DNA of 64,000 nucleotides from JAXDMU01 sp963762435 (GTDB taxonomy: Bacteria > Pseudomonadota > Alphaproteobacteria > ATCC43930 > CGMCC-115725): the NCBI GenBank assembly GCA_963762435.1, contig CAVXLN010000015.1, positions 1-64,000 on the forward strand, written 5' to 3'. Positions 23,710 to 36,124 of this stretch are shown here, in pieces. The translations under genes were made by a program, and so were the position numbers. How positions within the stretch are numbered: the first letter of the stretch is position 1; every line of letters begins with the position of its first letter. A model generated the notes under the pieces. That model was not told the DNA's origin. It ran no database searches and saw only the letters and a program-made list of their open reading frames with translations.

Positions 23710-24957
23710 ATGAGCCGTCAGCAACTCCCCCAACAGAGCCTGGCGCTGGTCCTCGCCGGCGGCCGCGGCACGCGGCTCCAACAGCTGTGCGACCGGCGCG
23801 CCAAGCCGGCGGTCTATTTCGGCGGCAAGTTCCGCATCGTCGATTTCGCACTGTCGAACTGCGTCAATTCCGGCATCCGCCGCATTGCGGTCGTGACGCA
23901 ATACAACGCCCACAGCCTGCTTCGGCATGTTCAGCGCGGCTGGGCCTTCATGCGGCCCGGCGTCAACGAGTTCATCGATCTCATGCCGGCGCAGCAGCGC
24001 ATGGGCGAGACCAACTGGTATCGCGGCACGGCCGACGCGGTCACCCAGAATATCGATATTCTCCAGGCTTATAAGCCGAAATATCTGGTCATCCTGGCCG
24101 GCGACCATGTCTACAAGATGGATTACGCCGCCATGCTCGCCTGGCATGTCGATCAGGGCCGGCCCTGCACGGTCGCGTGCGTCGAGGTGCCGCTCGAGGA
24201 GGCGACGCAATATGGCGTCATGGCGGCCGACGGCTCCAACCGGGTCACCCAGTTCGTCGAGAAGCCGGCCAATCCGCCGCCGGTCATCGGCCGGCCCGAC
24301 CGGGCGCTGGCGTCCATGGGCATCTATGTCTTCGATGCCGAATATCTCTATAACGCGCTGCGCCAGGACGGGCAGGATCCGAAATCGAGCCATGATTTCG
24401 GCAAGGACGTGATCCCGAAGGCGGTCGCGGCGGGCGAGGCCTCGGCCCATCCCTTCGCCTTGAGCTGCGTCTCTACGGCACCCGAGGACGAGCCCTATTG
24501 GCGCGATGTGGGCACGCTCGACGGCTATTGGCGCGCCAATCTCGATCTCACCCTGCCGACACCGGCGCTCGACATGTATGACAAGAACTGGCCGATCTGG
24601 ACCTATCAGGAGCAGCTGGCGCCGGCCAAGTTCGTGTTCGACGACGAGCAGCGGCGCGGGGCGGCGGTCGATTCGCTGGTTTCGGGCGGCTGCATCATCT
24701 CGGGCTCGATCGTGCGCCGCTCGGTCCTGTTCTCGGGCTGCCGCGTCAATTCCTACTGCACGGTCGAGGATGGGGTGCTCCTGCCGGAGGTGGAGGTCGG
24801 CCGCCACGCCCGGCTCAAGCGCGTCATCGTCGATCATGGCTGCCACGTGCCCGAGGGGCTGGTCATCGGCGAGGATGCCGAGGCCGATGCGCGCCGCTTC
24901 ACCCGTACGGATGGCGGCGTTACCCTCGTCACGCAGGAAATGCTGCGACGGCTCTGA
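23710..24957 (+). CDS. glgC: Glucose-1-phosphate adenylyltransferase
   Basis: Makes ADP-glucose for glycogen synthesis, 415 residues. N-terminal ALVLAGGRGTRLQQLCDRRA (pyrophosphorylase signature), the KPAVYFGGKFRIVDFALSNC substrate region, WYRGTADAVTQNI, ILAGDHVYKMDY and VEKP are present, with a left-handed helix domain at the C-terminus. Allosteric Arg/Lys positions of the N-terminal region look conserved. The ATG at 23710 follows AAGGAG; the frame is open further upstream but without similarity. glgA follows 13 nt downstream. Confidence 0.97.
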   Translation: MSRQQLPQQSLALVLAGGRGTRLQQLCDRRAKPAVYFGGKFRIVDFALSNCVNSGIRRIAVVTQYNAHSLLRHVQRGWAFMRPGVNEFIDLMPAQQRMGETNWYRGTADAVTQNIDILQAYKPKYLVILAGDHVYKMDYAAMLAWHVDQGRPCTVACVEVPLEEATQYGVMAADGSNRVTQFVEKPANPPPVIGRPDRALASMGIYVFDAEYLYNALRQDGQDPKSSHDFGKDVIPKAVAAGEASAHPFALSCVSTAPEDEPYWRDVGTLDGYWRANLDLTLPTPALDMYDKNWPIWTYQEQLAPAKFVFDDEQRRGAAVDSLVSGGCIISGSIVRRSVLFSGCRVNSYCTVEDGVLLPEVEVGRHARLKRVIVDHGCHVPEGLVIGEDAEADARRFTRTDGGVTLVTQEMLRRL

Positions 24958-24970
24958 AAGCTCGTTTTCG

Positions 24971-26452
24971 ATGCGAATTCTTCACGCGACCTCGGAGCTC
25001 TACCCGATCGTCCGGACGGGCGGTCTTGGCGACGTCTTAGCCGCCTTGCCGAAAGCGGAACGGGATCTCGGGCTCGATGCCCGGATCATCCTGCCCGGCT
25101 ATCCGGCGGTCAGGGCCGCTCTCAACGATCTCAAATTCATCACCTGGCTCGGGCCGATGTTCGGCGCTCGGCGCGTCGAGATCTGGCAAGGCACCGTGCC
25201 CGGCAGCAACGTCCCGGCCTATGCCATCGATGCCCCCGGCCTCTATGACCGGCCCGGCAATCTCTATGTGCAGCCCGGCGGTGCGGACTGGCCCGACAAT
25301 GCCGAGCGGTTCGGCCTCTTGGGCTGGGCGGCCGCCCAGCTCGCGCGCGGCCTCATCGATCCCGACTGGCGCGCCGAGATCTGCCAATCCCATGATTGGC
25401 ATGCCGCATTGGCGCCCGCCTATATCGCTTTCGCCGGCGATGCAAGGCCGCGGCCCGCCGGCATCCTCACCATCCACAATCTCGCCTTCCAGGGCCTGTT
25501 CCCGCCCGAGACGCTGGTGCCGCTCGGGCTGCCACCCGGCGCCTATCACCCGGGCGATCTCGAATTCTGGGGCAAGCTTTCCTTCTTGAAGGCCGGCCTC
25601 GTTCATGCGACGCGCGTCACCACGGTCAGCCCGGGCTATGCGCGCGAGATCGCGACGCCCGACTATGGCAGCGGCCTCGACGGCGTCATCGCCGATCGCG
25701 GCGGCCATGTCCTCGGCATCCTGAACGGCGTCGATGAAAGCCTCTGGGACTCAACGACCGACCGCCATCTGGCAGCCCCCTTCGATGCGGCGAACCTGGC
25801 CCCCCGCAGCACCAACCGCACGGCACTCCTCAACGAGTTCGGGCTCGCCGCCACCGACGGCCCGCTCTTCGGCGTGGTCAGCCGCCTCAGCCACCAGAAA
25901 GGGCTCGACCTCCTGCTCGACGCCCTCCCGCGGCTCCTCGCCTGCGGCGGCGGCCTGGTGCTCCTGGGCTCCGACGATCCCGTGCTCGAGGCCGGCTTCC
26001 GGGCTGCCGCGCAAACGCATCCCGACCGGATCGGCGTGCGAGTGGGATTCGATGACGGGCTCGCCCGCCGCATCTTCGCCGGCAGCGACGCGATCCTCGT
26101 GCCCTCGCGTTTCGAGCCCTGCGGCCTTACCCAGATGTATGCGCTGCGCTATGGCGCCGTACCGGTCGTGCGCCGCACTGGCGGCCTCGGCGACACGGTG
26201 GCCGATGCGACACCGGAGGGGATCGCCGCCGGCACCGCCACCGGCTTTCTCTTCGACGCCGCCACAGCCGACGCCCTCGCCGGCGCCCTCGACCGCACGG
26301 CGACGGCCTTCCGCGACAAGCCGCTCTGGCACCGGCTCCAAGTGACCGGCATGGCATGTCATTTCAGCTGGGCTGCGGCCGCCGAGGCTTATGCCAAGCT
26401 TTACGCCGAGCTCAGGCCGGCGGAGAGGAAGCCGAAAGCCCGCAAGGGCTGA
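24971..26452 (+). CDS. glgA: Glycogen synthase (ADP-glucose)
   Basis: GT5 family glycosyltransferase extending alpha-1,4-glucan, 493 residues. MRILHATSELYPIVRTGGLGDV contains the ADP-glucose binding K/R-x-G-G-L element (here R-T-G-G-L rather than K-T-G-G-L). SHDWHAALAPAYIA and the C-terminal VPSRFEPCGLTQMYALRYGA, with the catalytic Glu and the second RTGGLGDTV motif, match the family. Second gene after glgC. glgB, glgX and glgP are not in the window. Confidence 0.96.
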   Translation: MRILHATSELYPIVRTGGLGDVLAALPKAERDLGLDARIILPGYPAVRAALNDLKFITWLGPMFGARRVEIWQGTVPGSNVPAYAIDAPGLYDRPGNLYVQPGGADWPDNAERFGLLGWAAAQLARGLIDPDWRAEICQSHDWHAALAPAYIAFAGDARPRPAGILTIHNLAFQGLFPPETLVPLGLPPGAYHPGDLEFWGKLSFLKAGLVHATRVTTVSPGYAREIATPDYGSGLDGVIADRGGHVLGILNGVDESLWDSTTDRHLAAPFDAANLAPRSTNRTALLNEFGLAATDGPLFGVVSRLSHQKGLDLLLDALPRLLACGGGLVLLGSDDPVLEAGFRAAAQTHPDRIGVRVGFDDGLARRIFAGSDAILVPSRFEPCGLTQMYALRYGAVPVVRRTGGLGDTVADATPEGIAAGTATGFLFDAATADALAGALDRTATAFRDKPLWHRLQVTGMACHFSWAAAAEAYAKLYAELRPAERKPKARKG

Positions 26453-27217
26453 TCAGGACGGATCTTCAACCGATGTCGACGAAGCCTGCGTAAGGGCAGC
26501 GAGATAATCGCTCAAGGTCGCATCCAGCCGCTCATGCATGAAGCGCCGGAACGGCGCCAGATCCTCGGCCACCGAGGCTCGTTCGAGCGCGTCGAGATAG
26601 GTCTTGCGATCCTCCGGCCGGACCGCGACCGGCGGATAGCCGCCGCGGATCAGGATCAGGTTCATCAGCAGCCTCGCCGTCCGGCCATTGCCGTCGCTGA
26701 AGGGATGGATCGTCGTCAGCCGATAATGCCCGTCGAACGCCGTAGCGGGCTCGGCCGGCGCCGTCTCGAGCCAGGCGCCGAGCCCGGCCATCAGCTCGGG
26801 GATCTTCAGCGGATTGGGAACGATCGCGGCCGAGCCCGCGATCCGGCGCGGCAGCAGGCTATAGAGCCCGGCAATATCCGGCTGGCTGCGCGCCACGATC
26901 CGACGATGCAGCTCGCGCACGACCAATTCTCCGATCGGCGCGGTCTCGGCGGCCAGCGCACGCATCCACTGCAGGGCCTCGTAATGATCGACGGCTTCCA
27001 GATGATCCTTGAGCTTCTTCCCGCCGACCGTGATGCCATGCTCGATGACCTCGGCCGTCTCCCGCAGGGTCAGCGTGTTCCCCTCGATCGCGTTCGAGGT
27101 ATAGGTCAGCTCGACATCATAGAATTTCTGCAGCCCGGCCAGTGCTTCGCGGGTCAGCGGCCGCAGCCGGTCGAAGTCCGCCTTCTTGGCGCCGATCTGC
27201 TTCAGGAGGTCGTCCAT
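26453..27217 (-). CDS. Fic family protein (class II, N-terminal inhibitory motif)
   Basis: A 254-residue protein of the Fic/Doc superfamily, which transfers AMP or another nucleotide group to protein hydroxyls. The active-site motif HPFSDGNGRTAR is complete, with His171 as catalytic base. An inhibitory (S/T)-x-x-x-E-(G/N) helix is present early (TSNAIEGN, Glu45), placing it in the self-inhibited class II; no separate antitoxin is expected. Targets unknown. It directly abuts and converges with glgA (stops adjacent). Confidence 0.93.
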   Translation of the reverse strand: MDDLLKQIGAKKADFDRLRPLTREALAGLQKFYDVELTYTSNAIEGNTLTLRETAEVIEHGITVGGKKLKDHLEAVDHYEALQWMRALAAETAPIGELVVRELHRRIVARSQPDIAGLYSLLPRRIAGSAAIVPNPLKIPELMAGLGAWLETAPAEPATAFDGHYRLTTIHPFSDGNGRTARLLMNLILIRGGYPPVAVRPEDRKTYLDALERASVAEDLAPFRRFMHERLDATLSDYLAALTQASSTSVEDPS

Positions 27218-27357
27218 GCCTTGTCCGTGTCATGACAGGGCGGAAAACTCAACCGGTTTTGGCAACGCGCTGCTGAACCTCCGGATGGGCAGTTACCCAC
27301 AGCCTTCGATCCATCCCATCTTGACCAGCTACCGGACGTCGTGTTCCTGTTTTGTCC

Positions 27358-28053
27358 ATGAAGTTGGAGCAAGACATAGCCGCCTCATTTGCGGCAGACC
27401 GACATCCCGATGCCCGAGCGGCTAGGGAGGGTTCGGCTGCCCGATCGGCGGAGACGATGGCGGAACGGCATCAGCGCATGCTGAAGAAACTGGCCGAGAT
27501 GGCGATGGAGTTGTCCGAGGCGGCCCATGAAGAGGCGATGACTGAGGTCGCCGCCCGCAAGGCCGATCCCGCCAAGCCCGAGCCTGCCCGTGATCCGATG
27601 CTCAGCTTCTCGCGCATGGCCCGTGTCGTGCGCCAGACCGTGGCGCTCGAAGCCAAGCTCGAGAAGGAACGCAAGTCCGAGTCACAGGGCAATGTCTGGG
27701 CAGATTATTACTGCCGCTACGCCATGGCCAGCTTCGCCTCGAACGAGCAGAAGCGGCGCGTGCGCAAGCTGGTCGAGAAGGAGATCGAGCGGAACGCGTT
27801 CCCGCCGAACGATCGGCAAGACCTCACGGAGCGCCTCTATGAGCGGCTCGAGGATGATGGCGACTGGCGGGATCTCACCGACAATCGCTCGGTCGGCGAG
27901 ATCATCATGGCCCTCTGCGAGGAGCTCGGCCTCGATCCGGATTGGGCGGCACTCAGGGAAGAGATCTGGGCGATCGAGGACGCGACGGAGGCAAGCCTCC
28001 AAACCGTGCTCGATCCCGAGCGATGGCGCCACGGCCGCGATCCGCCATCCTGA
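27358..28053 (+). CDS. Hypothetical protein, helical, 231 residues
   Basis: An uncharacterised, strongly helical and charged protein. Residues 25-65 are rich in Ala/Glu/Met and may form a coiled coil; a Cys-containing core around 120-140 reads ADYYCRYAMASFAS; the C-terminal third (DDGDWRDL..SVGEIIMALCEELGLDP) looks like a compact helical domain. No signal peptide or membrane segment. I do not recognise a family. The ATG at 27358 is chosen; a TTG two codons earlier is possible and no clear ribosome binding site is seen. It precedes the liu cluster by about 85 bp. Confidence 0.65.
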   Translation: MKLEQDIAASFAADRHPDARAAREGSAARSAETMAERHQRMLKKLAEMAMELSEAAHEEAMTEVAARKADPAKPEPARDPMLSFSRMARVVRQTVALEAKLEKERKSESQGNVWADYYCRYAMASFASNEQKRRVRKLVEKEIERNAFPPNDRQDLTERLYERLEDDGDWRDLTDNRSVGEIIMALCEELGLDPDWAALREEIWAIEDATEASLQTVLDPERWRHGRDPPS

Positions 28054-28139
28054 GGGTGCTGGGAGTGCGGACGGAAATCCGCTTGCTCGTCCCGGGCGTG
28101 CCGCGCATGCTGCCGCGCTCGCCAACCGTGCCCATTCCC

Positions 28140-29747
<1,608 letters not shown>

Positions 29748-29771
29748 GGGATGATGGACCTACTCACTCGT

Positions 29772-29906
29772 CATGGCCGGGCTTGTCCCGGCCATCCACG
29801 TCGGCGATCCTCACTGAAATCGACGACAGATACCGGGTCGGCGCGGCTGCATGGCGAGGTCAGCGGCAGCTTGCCGACGTGGATGGCCGGGACAAGCCCG
29901 GTCATG
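29772..29906. repeat. Long inverted repeat between liuB and liuC
   Basis: A 34-bp arm at 29772-29805 (starts catggccgggcttgtcccgg) is repeated in inverse at 29873-29906 with a single mismatch; the loop is 67 bp. Each arm also contains its own smaller palindrome (ccgggcttgtcccgg). Transcripts would form a very stable stem. The sequence type is common as a mobile or dispersed intergenic repeat in Alphaproteobacteria (general knowledge). Confidence 0.8.
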
Positions 29907-29926
29907 ACGGCAGAGGAATGCCTCCC

Positions 29927-30711
29927 ATGACCGACACGCTCCTCTACACCCTCGATGACCGCGGCGTCGCCACGCTGACGCTCAACCGCCCGCAGCTGCA
30001 CAACGCCTTCGACGATGCCCAGATCGCCAAGCTGACGGCCGCGTTCGAGCGCATCGGCGCCGATCCCGCCGTGCGGGTGCTGGTCCTGCGCGGCGCCGGC
30101 AAGAGCTTTTCGGCCGGCGCCGATCTCGACTGGATGCGGCGCATGGCCGATTACACCGAGGCGGAGAATCTGCGCGACGCCGGCGGCCTCGCCACCCTCA
30201 TGCGCGTGCTCGACCGGCTGCCGAAACCGGTGGTGGGGCTGGTCCAGGGGGCCGCCTATGGCGGTGGCGTCGGGCTCGTGGCCGCCTGCGACATCGCCAT
30301 CGCGTCGGACGCCGCCAGCTTCTGCCTTTCCGAGGTCAAGCTCGGCCTCATCCCGGCCGCGATCAGCCCTTATGTCGTGGCCGCGATCGGGGCGCGCCAG
30401 GCGCGGCGCTGGTTCCAGACGGCCGAAGTGATCTCGGCCGCCCGCGCCCGCGAGATCGGCTTGGTCCATGAGGTGGTGCCGGCCGACGCGCTCGAAGCGA
30501 CGCTCCAAACGGTGCTGACGGCGCTCTCCCAGGGTGCACCCGAGGCACAGGCCGAGGCCAAGGATCTCGTCTTCCTGGTCGCCGACCGCGCCGTCGATGA
30601 CGCGCTGGCACACGAGACCGCTGCCCGCATCGCAAAACGGCGCGCCACGGCGGAAGGGCGCGAGGGTGTCGCGGCCTTCCTCGCCAAGCGCGCGCCCAGC
30701 TGGCGCCCCTG

Positions 30712-30712
<1 letters not shown>
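29927..30712 (+). CDS. liuC: Methylglutaconyl-CoA hydratase / enoyl-CoA hydratase family
   Basis: A 261-residue crotonase-fold enzyme, by context 3-methylglutaconyl-CoA hydratase of leucine degradation. It has the oxyanion-hole segments GKSFSAGADLDWMRRMADYT and GAAYGGGVGLVAACDIAIAS and the SEVKLGLIPAAISPYV substrate-site region, close to the AUH/LiuC pattern. Start: the ATG at 29927 is 9 nt from GAGGA; an ATG at 29918 is too close to it. Its TGA overlaps the ATG of liuD (TGATG), so the two are coupled. Confidence 0.92.
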
Positions 30713-32700
<1,988 letters not shown>

Positions 32701-32711
32701 TCAGAGGCGAA

Positions 32712-32906
32712 TCAGGCGGCCTGGTAGCGGCGGCGATCGCCCAGGACCGAGGCGGCCAAGGTCTTGCGGATGGTCGGATCATCGGCGCGCTGCAGCACGA
32801 CGTAATTGACCTTGTCGCTGCCCTCGAATTGCCGCTGCACGTTCCAGACCAGCGTCCGCTGCGCGTGCAGGCCACAATCGACGGCGTAATAACGCTCATT
32901 CAACAT
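32712..32906 (-). CDS. Small hypothetical protein, antisense in the liu cluster
   Basis: A 64-residue frame on the opposite strand to its neighbours. ATG at 32906 is preceded by AAGGGAAGGC. The sequence (begins MLNERYYAVDCGLHAQRTLV) is soluble, basic at the C-terminus and has a balanced composition unlike antisense shadows. No family recognised. It converges with liuD (stops 11 bp apart) and is divergent from liuE, so it splits the cluster into two transcripts. Confidence 0.6.
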   Translation of the reverse strand: MLNERYYAVDCGLHAQRTLVWNVQRQFEGSDKVNYVVLQRADDPTIRKTLAASVLGDRRRYQAA

Positions 32907-33104
32907 GCTTCGCCTTCCCTTGCCGAGTCATCAGCTAAAGCGGGTACCTTGCATCTTCACCTTGATTCGTTAACAAGATCTCTTGATCGCGCAGTCGGTG
33001 CGCAGAATCTGATCGAATTTTAACGGTATGATCGAGAATGGGCTGGTCGAACCATCCAGAAAAGTAGCGTGGCAAGCAGTCAATACGACTTATAGGACAG
33101 TTCT

Positions 33105-34016
33105 ATGGCGGTTGCATTACCGAAATCACTGAGAATCGTCGAAGTTGGCCCGCGCGACGGGTTGCAGAACGAGCCTACGATCGTATCGCTCGAAACGAAG
33201 CTGGCACTCATCGAGGAATTGGCCGAAACGGGCTTGAAGACGATCGAGGCGGGCAGCTTCGTCTCGCCCAAATGGGTGCCGCAGATGGCCGACACGGCGG
33301 CCCTTCTGGCACAGCTCAAGCGCGCGCCCGGCGTGGCCTATCCAGTGCTGGTGCCGAACATGAAAGGCTTCGAGGCCGCACTCGCCGCCGGTGTCGAGGA
33401 GATCGCGATCTTCGCGGCCGCGTCCGAAAGCTTCTCGCGCCGGAACATCAATTGCTCGATCGAGGAGAGCATCGACCGCTTCCGCCCGATCGCGGTCGCG
33501 GCCGCATCGCACGGCATCCGGATGCGCGGCTATATCTCCTGCGCGCTCGGCTGTCCCTATGAGGGCGAGGTGTCGCCCGGCGCCGTGGCCGAGCTCGCCT
33601 CCGTGCTTTACCATCTCGGCTGCTACGAGATTTCGCTCGGCGACACGATCGGCATCGGCACGCCCGTGAAGGCGCGGAACATGGTCGCCGCAGTCGCGGC
33701 CAAGGTGCCGGTGGCGCAGCTGGCGCTCCATTTCCACGACACCTATGGCCAGGCGCTCGCCAACATCCTGGCCTGCCTCGAGCTTGGCGTCGCGGTCGTC
33801 GACAGTGCCGTGGCGGGCCTCGGCGGCTGTCCCTTTGCACCCGGTGCTTCGGGCAATGTCGCGACCGAGGATGTCGTCTATATGCTCGACGGCATGGGCA
33901 TCGAGACCGGCGTCGATCTCCAGCGCCTGGCCGCGGTCGGCCGCAAGATCTCTAAATCATTGAACCGGCCGATGGCGTCCCGGACCAACCAGGCGCTGGC
34001 CGCGAAGGGCTGCTAG
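33105..34016 (+). CDS. liuE: Hydroxymethylglutaryl-CoA lyase
   Basis: Last step of leucine degradation: cleaves HMG-CoA to acetyl-CoA and acetoacetate. The 303-residue TIM barrel has LRIVEVGPRDGLQNEP (metal and catalytic Arg/Asp), GYISCALGCPYEG, ISLGDTIGIGTP, the His pair in LALHFHDTYGQALANIL and the HMG-CoA lyase cysteine signature GLGGCPFAPGASGNVATEDV. Complete. Its stop is followed directly by the ATG of the DUF1489 gene. Confidence 0.96.
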   Translation: MAVALPKSLRIVEVGPRDGLQNEPTIVSLETKLALIEELAETGLKTIEAGSFVSPKWVPQMADTAALLAQLKRAPGVAYPVLVPNMKGFEAALAAGVEEIAIFAAASESFSRRNINCSIEESIDRFRPIAVAAASHGIRMRGYISCALGCPYEGEVSPGAVAELASVLYHLGCYEISLGDTIGIGTPVKARNMVAAVAAKVPVAQLALHFHDTYGQALANILACLELGVAVVDSAVAGLGGCPFAPGASGNVATEDVVYMLDGMGIETGVDLQRLAAVGRKISKSLNRPMASRTNQALAAKGC

Positions 34017-34439
34017 ATGGCGCTCAATCTCGTCAAGATGTGCGTCGGCTGCGAGAGCGTCGAGGATCTCCGCCAATGGCAGGCGGACCGGCTGCTGCGC
34101 GGCGAGGGGCTGTTCCACCGCACGCGCAACATGCCGAAGCGTGCCAACGAGATCCTGGGCGGCGGCTCGCTTTATTGGGTGATCAAGGGGGCCATCCGCG
34201 TGCGCCAACGCATCACCGCACTCGATCCCGGCGTCGATGGCGAAGGCGTGCGCTTCTGCCTGATCCGCCTCGCCCCGGAGCTCGTCGGAACCCACCGCAT
34301 GACCCATCGCCCGATGCAGGGCTGGCGCTATCTCGACGCCGACAACGCCCCAGCGGACCGCCGTCCGGGCGAGCCCGACGAAGCCGACGAGATGCCGCCG
34401 CAGATGCAGAAGGAGCTCAGGGCGCTTGGCCTGCTTTGA
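34017..34439 (+). CDS. DUF1489 family protein
   Basis: A 140-residue protein of unknown function in the alphaproteobacterial DUF1489 family. Recognisable by LVKMCVGCESVEDLRQWQ near the start, TRNMPKRANEILGGGSLYWV, and the FCLIRLAPELVGT..RPMQGWRYL core. No signal peptide or membrane helix. Its start codon follows the liuE stop with no gap, suggesting translational coupling, although the family is not otherwise tied to leucine metabolism. Confidence 0.9.
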   Translation: MALNLVKMCVGCESVEDLRQWQADRLLRGEGLFHRTRNMPKRANEILGGGSLYWVIKGAIRVRQRITALDPGVDGEGVRFCLIRLAPELVGTHRMTHRPMQGWRYLDADNAPADRRPGEPDEADEMPPQMQKELRALGLL

Positions 34440-34527
34440 GCGCTGCCGTGCACTCGACACTGGCAAAGCGAGATGCCATAGTCCGGCCCTGTTTTCGTGT
34501 CCCAGTTTCGCGGGAAAGTGACGGCGC

Positions 34528-34905
34528 ATGACCATCGGCACAAGGCTTTATACCTGGTGGAAAGGCGAGCTGGTCGGGACCGATCAGTTCGGCAACCGGT
34601 ACTATCGCGAAAAGAACCAGAGGGCGCTCATCAAGGGCGGCGGTCGCGAAAGCCGCGAGAAGCGCTGGGTGATCTATGAGGGCTCGGCCGAGGCCTCCAA
34701 GGTGCCGTCGGAATGGCATGGCTGGCTGCATCATATTGCCGCGGGGGTGCCGAGCGTAGATCCGGCCGGCCGCCGGCCGTGGCAGAAGGAGCATCTGCCG
34801 AACCTGACCGGCACGGCGCTGGCCTATCGGCCGCCCGGCTCGGTCCTCAAGGGCGGCAAGCGCGCCCGTGCAGCCGGGGACTACGAGCCCTGGTCGCCGT
34901 CGTAA
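34528..34905 (+). CDS. NADH:ubiquinone oxidoreductase subunit NDUFA12-like
   Basis: A 125-residue accessory subunit of respiratory complex I. Family landmarks: LYTWWKGELVGTDQFGNRYY, then R-W-V-I-Y-(E)-G, SEWHGWLHHIA and the C-terminal Y-E-P-W-x-P. Found in Alphaproteobacteria and mitochondria, which supports the taxonomic call. It begins a short run with mlaD and DUF2155 genes, as in many relatives. Confidence 0.95.
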   Translation: MTIGTRLYTWWKGELVGTDQFGNRYYREKNQRALIKGGGRESREKRWVIYEGSAEASKVPSEWHGWLHHIAAGVPSVDPAGRRPWQKEHLPNLTGTALAYRPPGSVLKGGKRARAAGDYEPWSPS

Positions 34906-34941
34906 AGCTCTGCCAACGAAGCGAGACAGCAAGGCTCCGAC

Positions 34942-35454
34942 ATGAATCGCACGATCGTCGAGACGGTGATGGGTGGCGTGGTGCTCGTCATCGCCGGCTT
35001 TTTCCTGGCGTTCGCCTACAGCTCAGCACAAGTCCGCACGATCAGCGGCTATGAGGTGATGGCCAAGTTCAACCATGCCGAAGGCATCCGCGAAGGCGGC
35101 GATGTCCGGATCAGCGGCATCAAGGTCGGCACGATCTTGTCGGAATCGCTCGATCCCAAGACCTTCCAGGCGGTCGTGCGCATGAGCATCGACAACTCGA
35201 TCAAGCTGCCGTCGGACACGATCGCGGAAATCGCCTCCAGCAGCCTGCTTGGCGACAATGTCATGTCGCTGGTGCCGGGCAATGACGATGACCATCCGAT
35301 CCCGCCCAACGGCCAGATCATCCAGACCCAGTCGCCGATCAGCTTCGCCGACATCCTGAAGCAGGCGGCTATGTCGCTGACCGGCGGCTCGAAGCCGGCC
35401 GATCCGTCGGGCGCGTCCGGCGGCGGTTCCGGTCAGCCGCAGGACAAGCCCTGA
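34942..35454 (+). CDS. mlaD: Outer-membrane lipid asymmetry protein MlaD
   Basis: A 170-residue MCE-domain protein anchored in the inner membrane by one N-terminal helix (VMGGVVLVIAGFFLAFAYSS). The MCE domain runs from about 38 to 125 (GYEVMAKFNHAEGIREGGDV, ISGIKVGTI), and a Gly/Ser/Pro-rich tail follows. In the Mla complex it binds phospholipids being moved across the periplasm. The mlaE, mlaF and mlaC partners are not in this window. Confidence 0.93.
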   Translation: MNRTIVETVMGGVVLVIAGFFLAFAYSSAQVRTISGYEVMAKFNHAEGIREGGDVRISGIKVGTILSESLDPKTFQAVVRMSIDNSIKLPSDTIAEIASSSLLGDNVMSLVPGNDDDHPIPPNGQIIQTQSPISFADILKQAAMSLTGGSKPADPSGASGGGSGQPQDKP

Positions 35455-35462
35455 GCATCGCC

Positions 35463-35690
35463 ATGACCGGCACGGACCTGGCCGCTATCCGCTGGCTCGA
35501 CGACAAGGGCGAGCCGGTCTCCTGCATCGACAAGCTCAAGGTTCTGGCCGAGACCCTCGAGGAGCTGCGCCAGATGGCGCAGGATTCGTTCGAGGATGCC
35601 GTGCTGATGGGCTGTGCCGAGCCGCAGGTGCGTGCGGTGCTGGAGGGGATCGTGCGCGAGATCGACAATCCCTATCGGAAGGACCGGTAG
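35463..35690 (+). CDS. Conserved small hypothetical protein between mlaD and DUF2155 gene
   Basis: A 75-residue acidic, helical, cytoplasmic protein (begins MTGTDLAAIRWLDDKGEPVS). Spacing of 8 nt from mlaD and a stop that overlaps the GTG of the next gene by one base (TAGTG) indicate a translated operon member. Family not recognised. Its position in a conserved cell-envelope block hints at an envelope-related role (inference). Confidence 0.75.
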   Translation: MTGTDLAAIRWLDDKGEPVSCIDKLKVLAETLEELRQMAQDSFEDAVLMGCAEPQVRAVLEGIVREIDNPYRKDR

Positions 35691-36124
35691 TGGCGCGATC
35701 GGCGGCGGTACTGCTGCTGGCTCTGCCGCTGCTCGTGGCCGCGGCGGCCACCCCCAAGACCGCGCCCGATCCGCCGGCCGCACCGGCCGAGCCGGCCAAG
35801 ATCACCGGCGCCTTGCTCCAGGGGCTCGACAAAACCACGGCGCGCACGACGAAATTCGCAGCATCGCTCGGCCAGCCGGTGCGATTCGGCACGCTGTCGA
35901 TCATGGTGCGCGATTGCCGGCGCAATCCGCCGGAGGAGCGGCCGGAGAGTGCCGCCTATCTCGATATCGAGGAGCTGCTGCCCGGCGAGACGGCGCCGCA
36001 TCACATCTTCAGCGGCTGGATGTTTGCTTCCAGCCCGGCACTCAATCCGCTCGAAAGTGCGGTCTATGACGTCTGGGTTCTGGAATGCAGCACGACCAGC
36101 GGATCGGCCGGCAAGAAGGGCTGA
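35690..36124 (+). CDS. DUF2155 domain-containing periplasmic protein
   Basis: A 144-residue exported protein starting with GTG at 35690. A signal peptide ends AAAA near residue 20, followed by a Pro/Ala linker and the DUF2155 core with LDKTTART, FGTLSIMVRDCRRNPPEERP, FSGWMFASSPALNPLES and VYDVWVLEC; two Cys residues could form a disulfide. Function unknown. Its 3' end overlaps the convergent aat gene by 61 bp. Confidence 0.92.
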   Translation: MARSAAVLLLALPLLVAAAATPKTAPDPPAAPAEPAKITGALLQGLDKTTARTTKFAASLGQPVRFGTLSIMVRDCRRNPPEERPESAAYLDIEELLPGETAPHHIFSGWMFASSPALNPLESAVYDVWVLECSTTSGSAGKKG

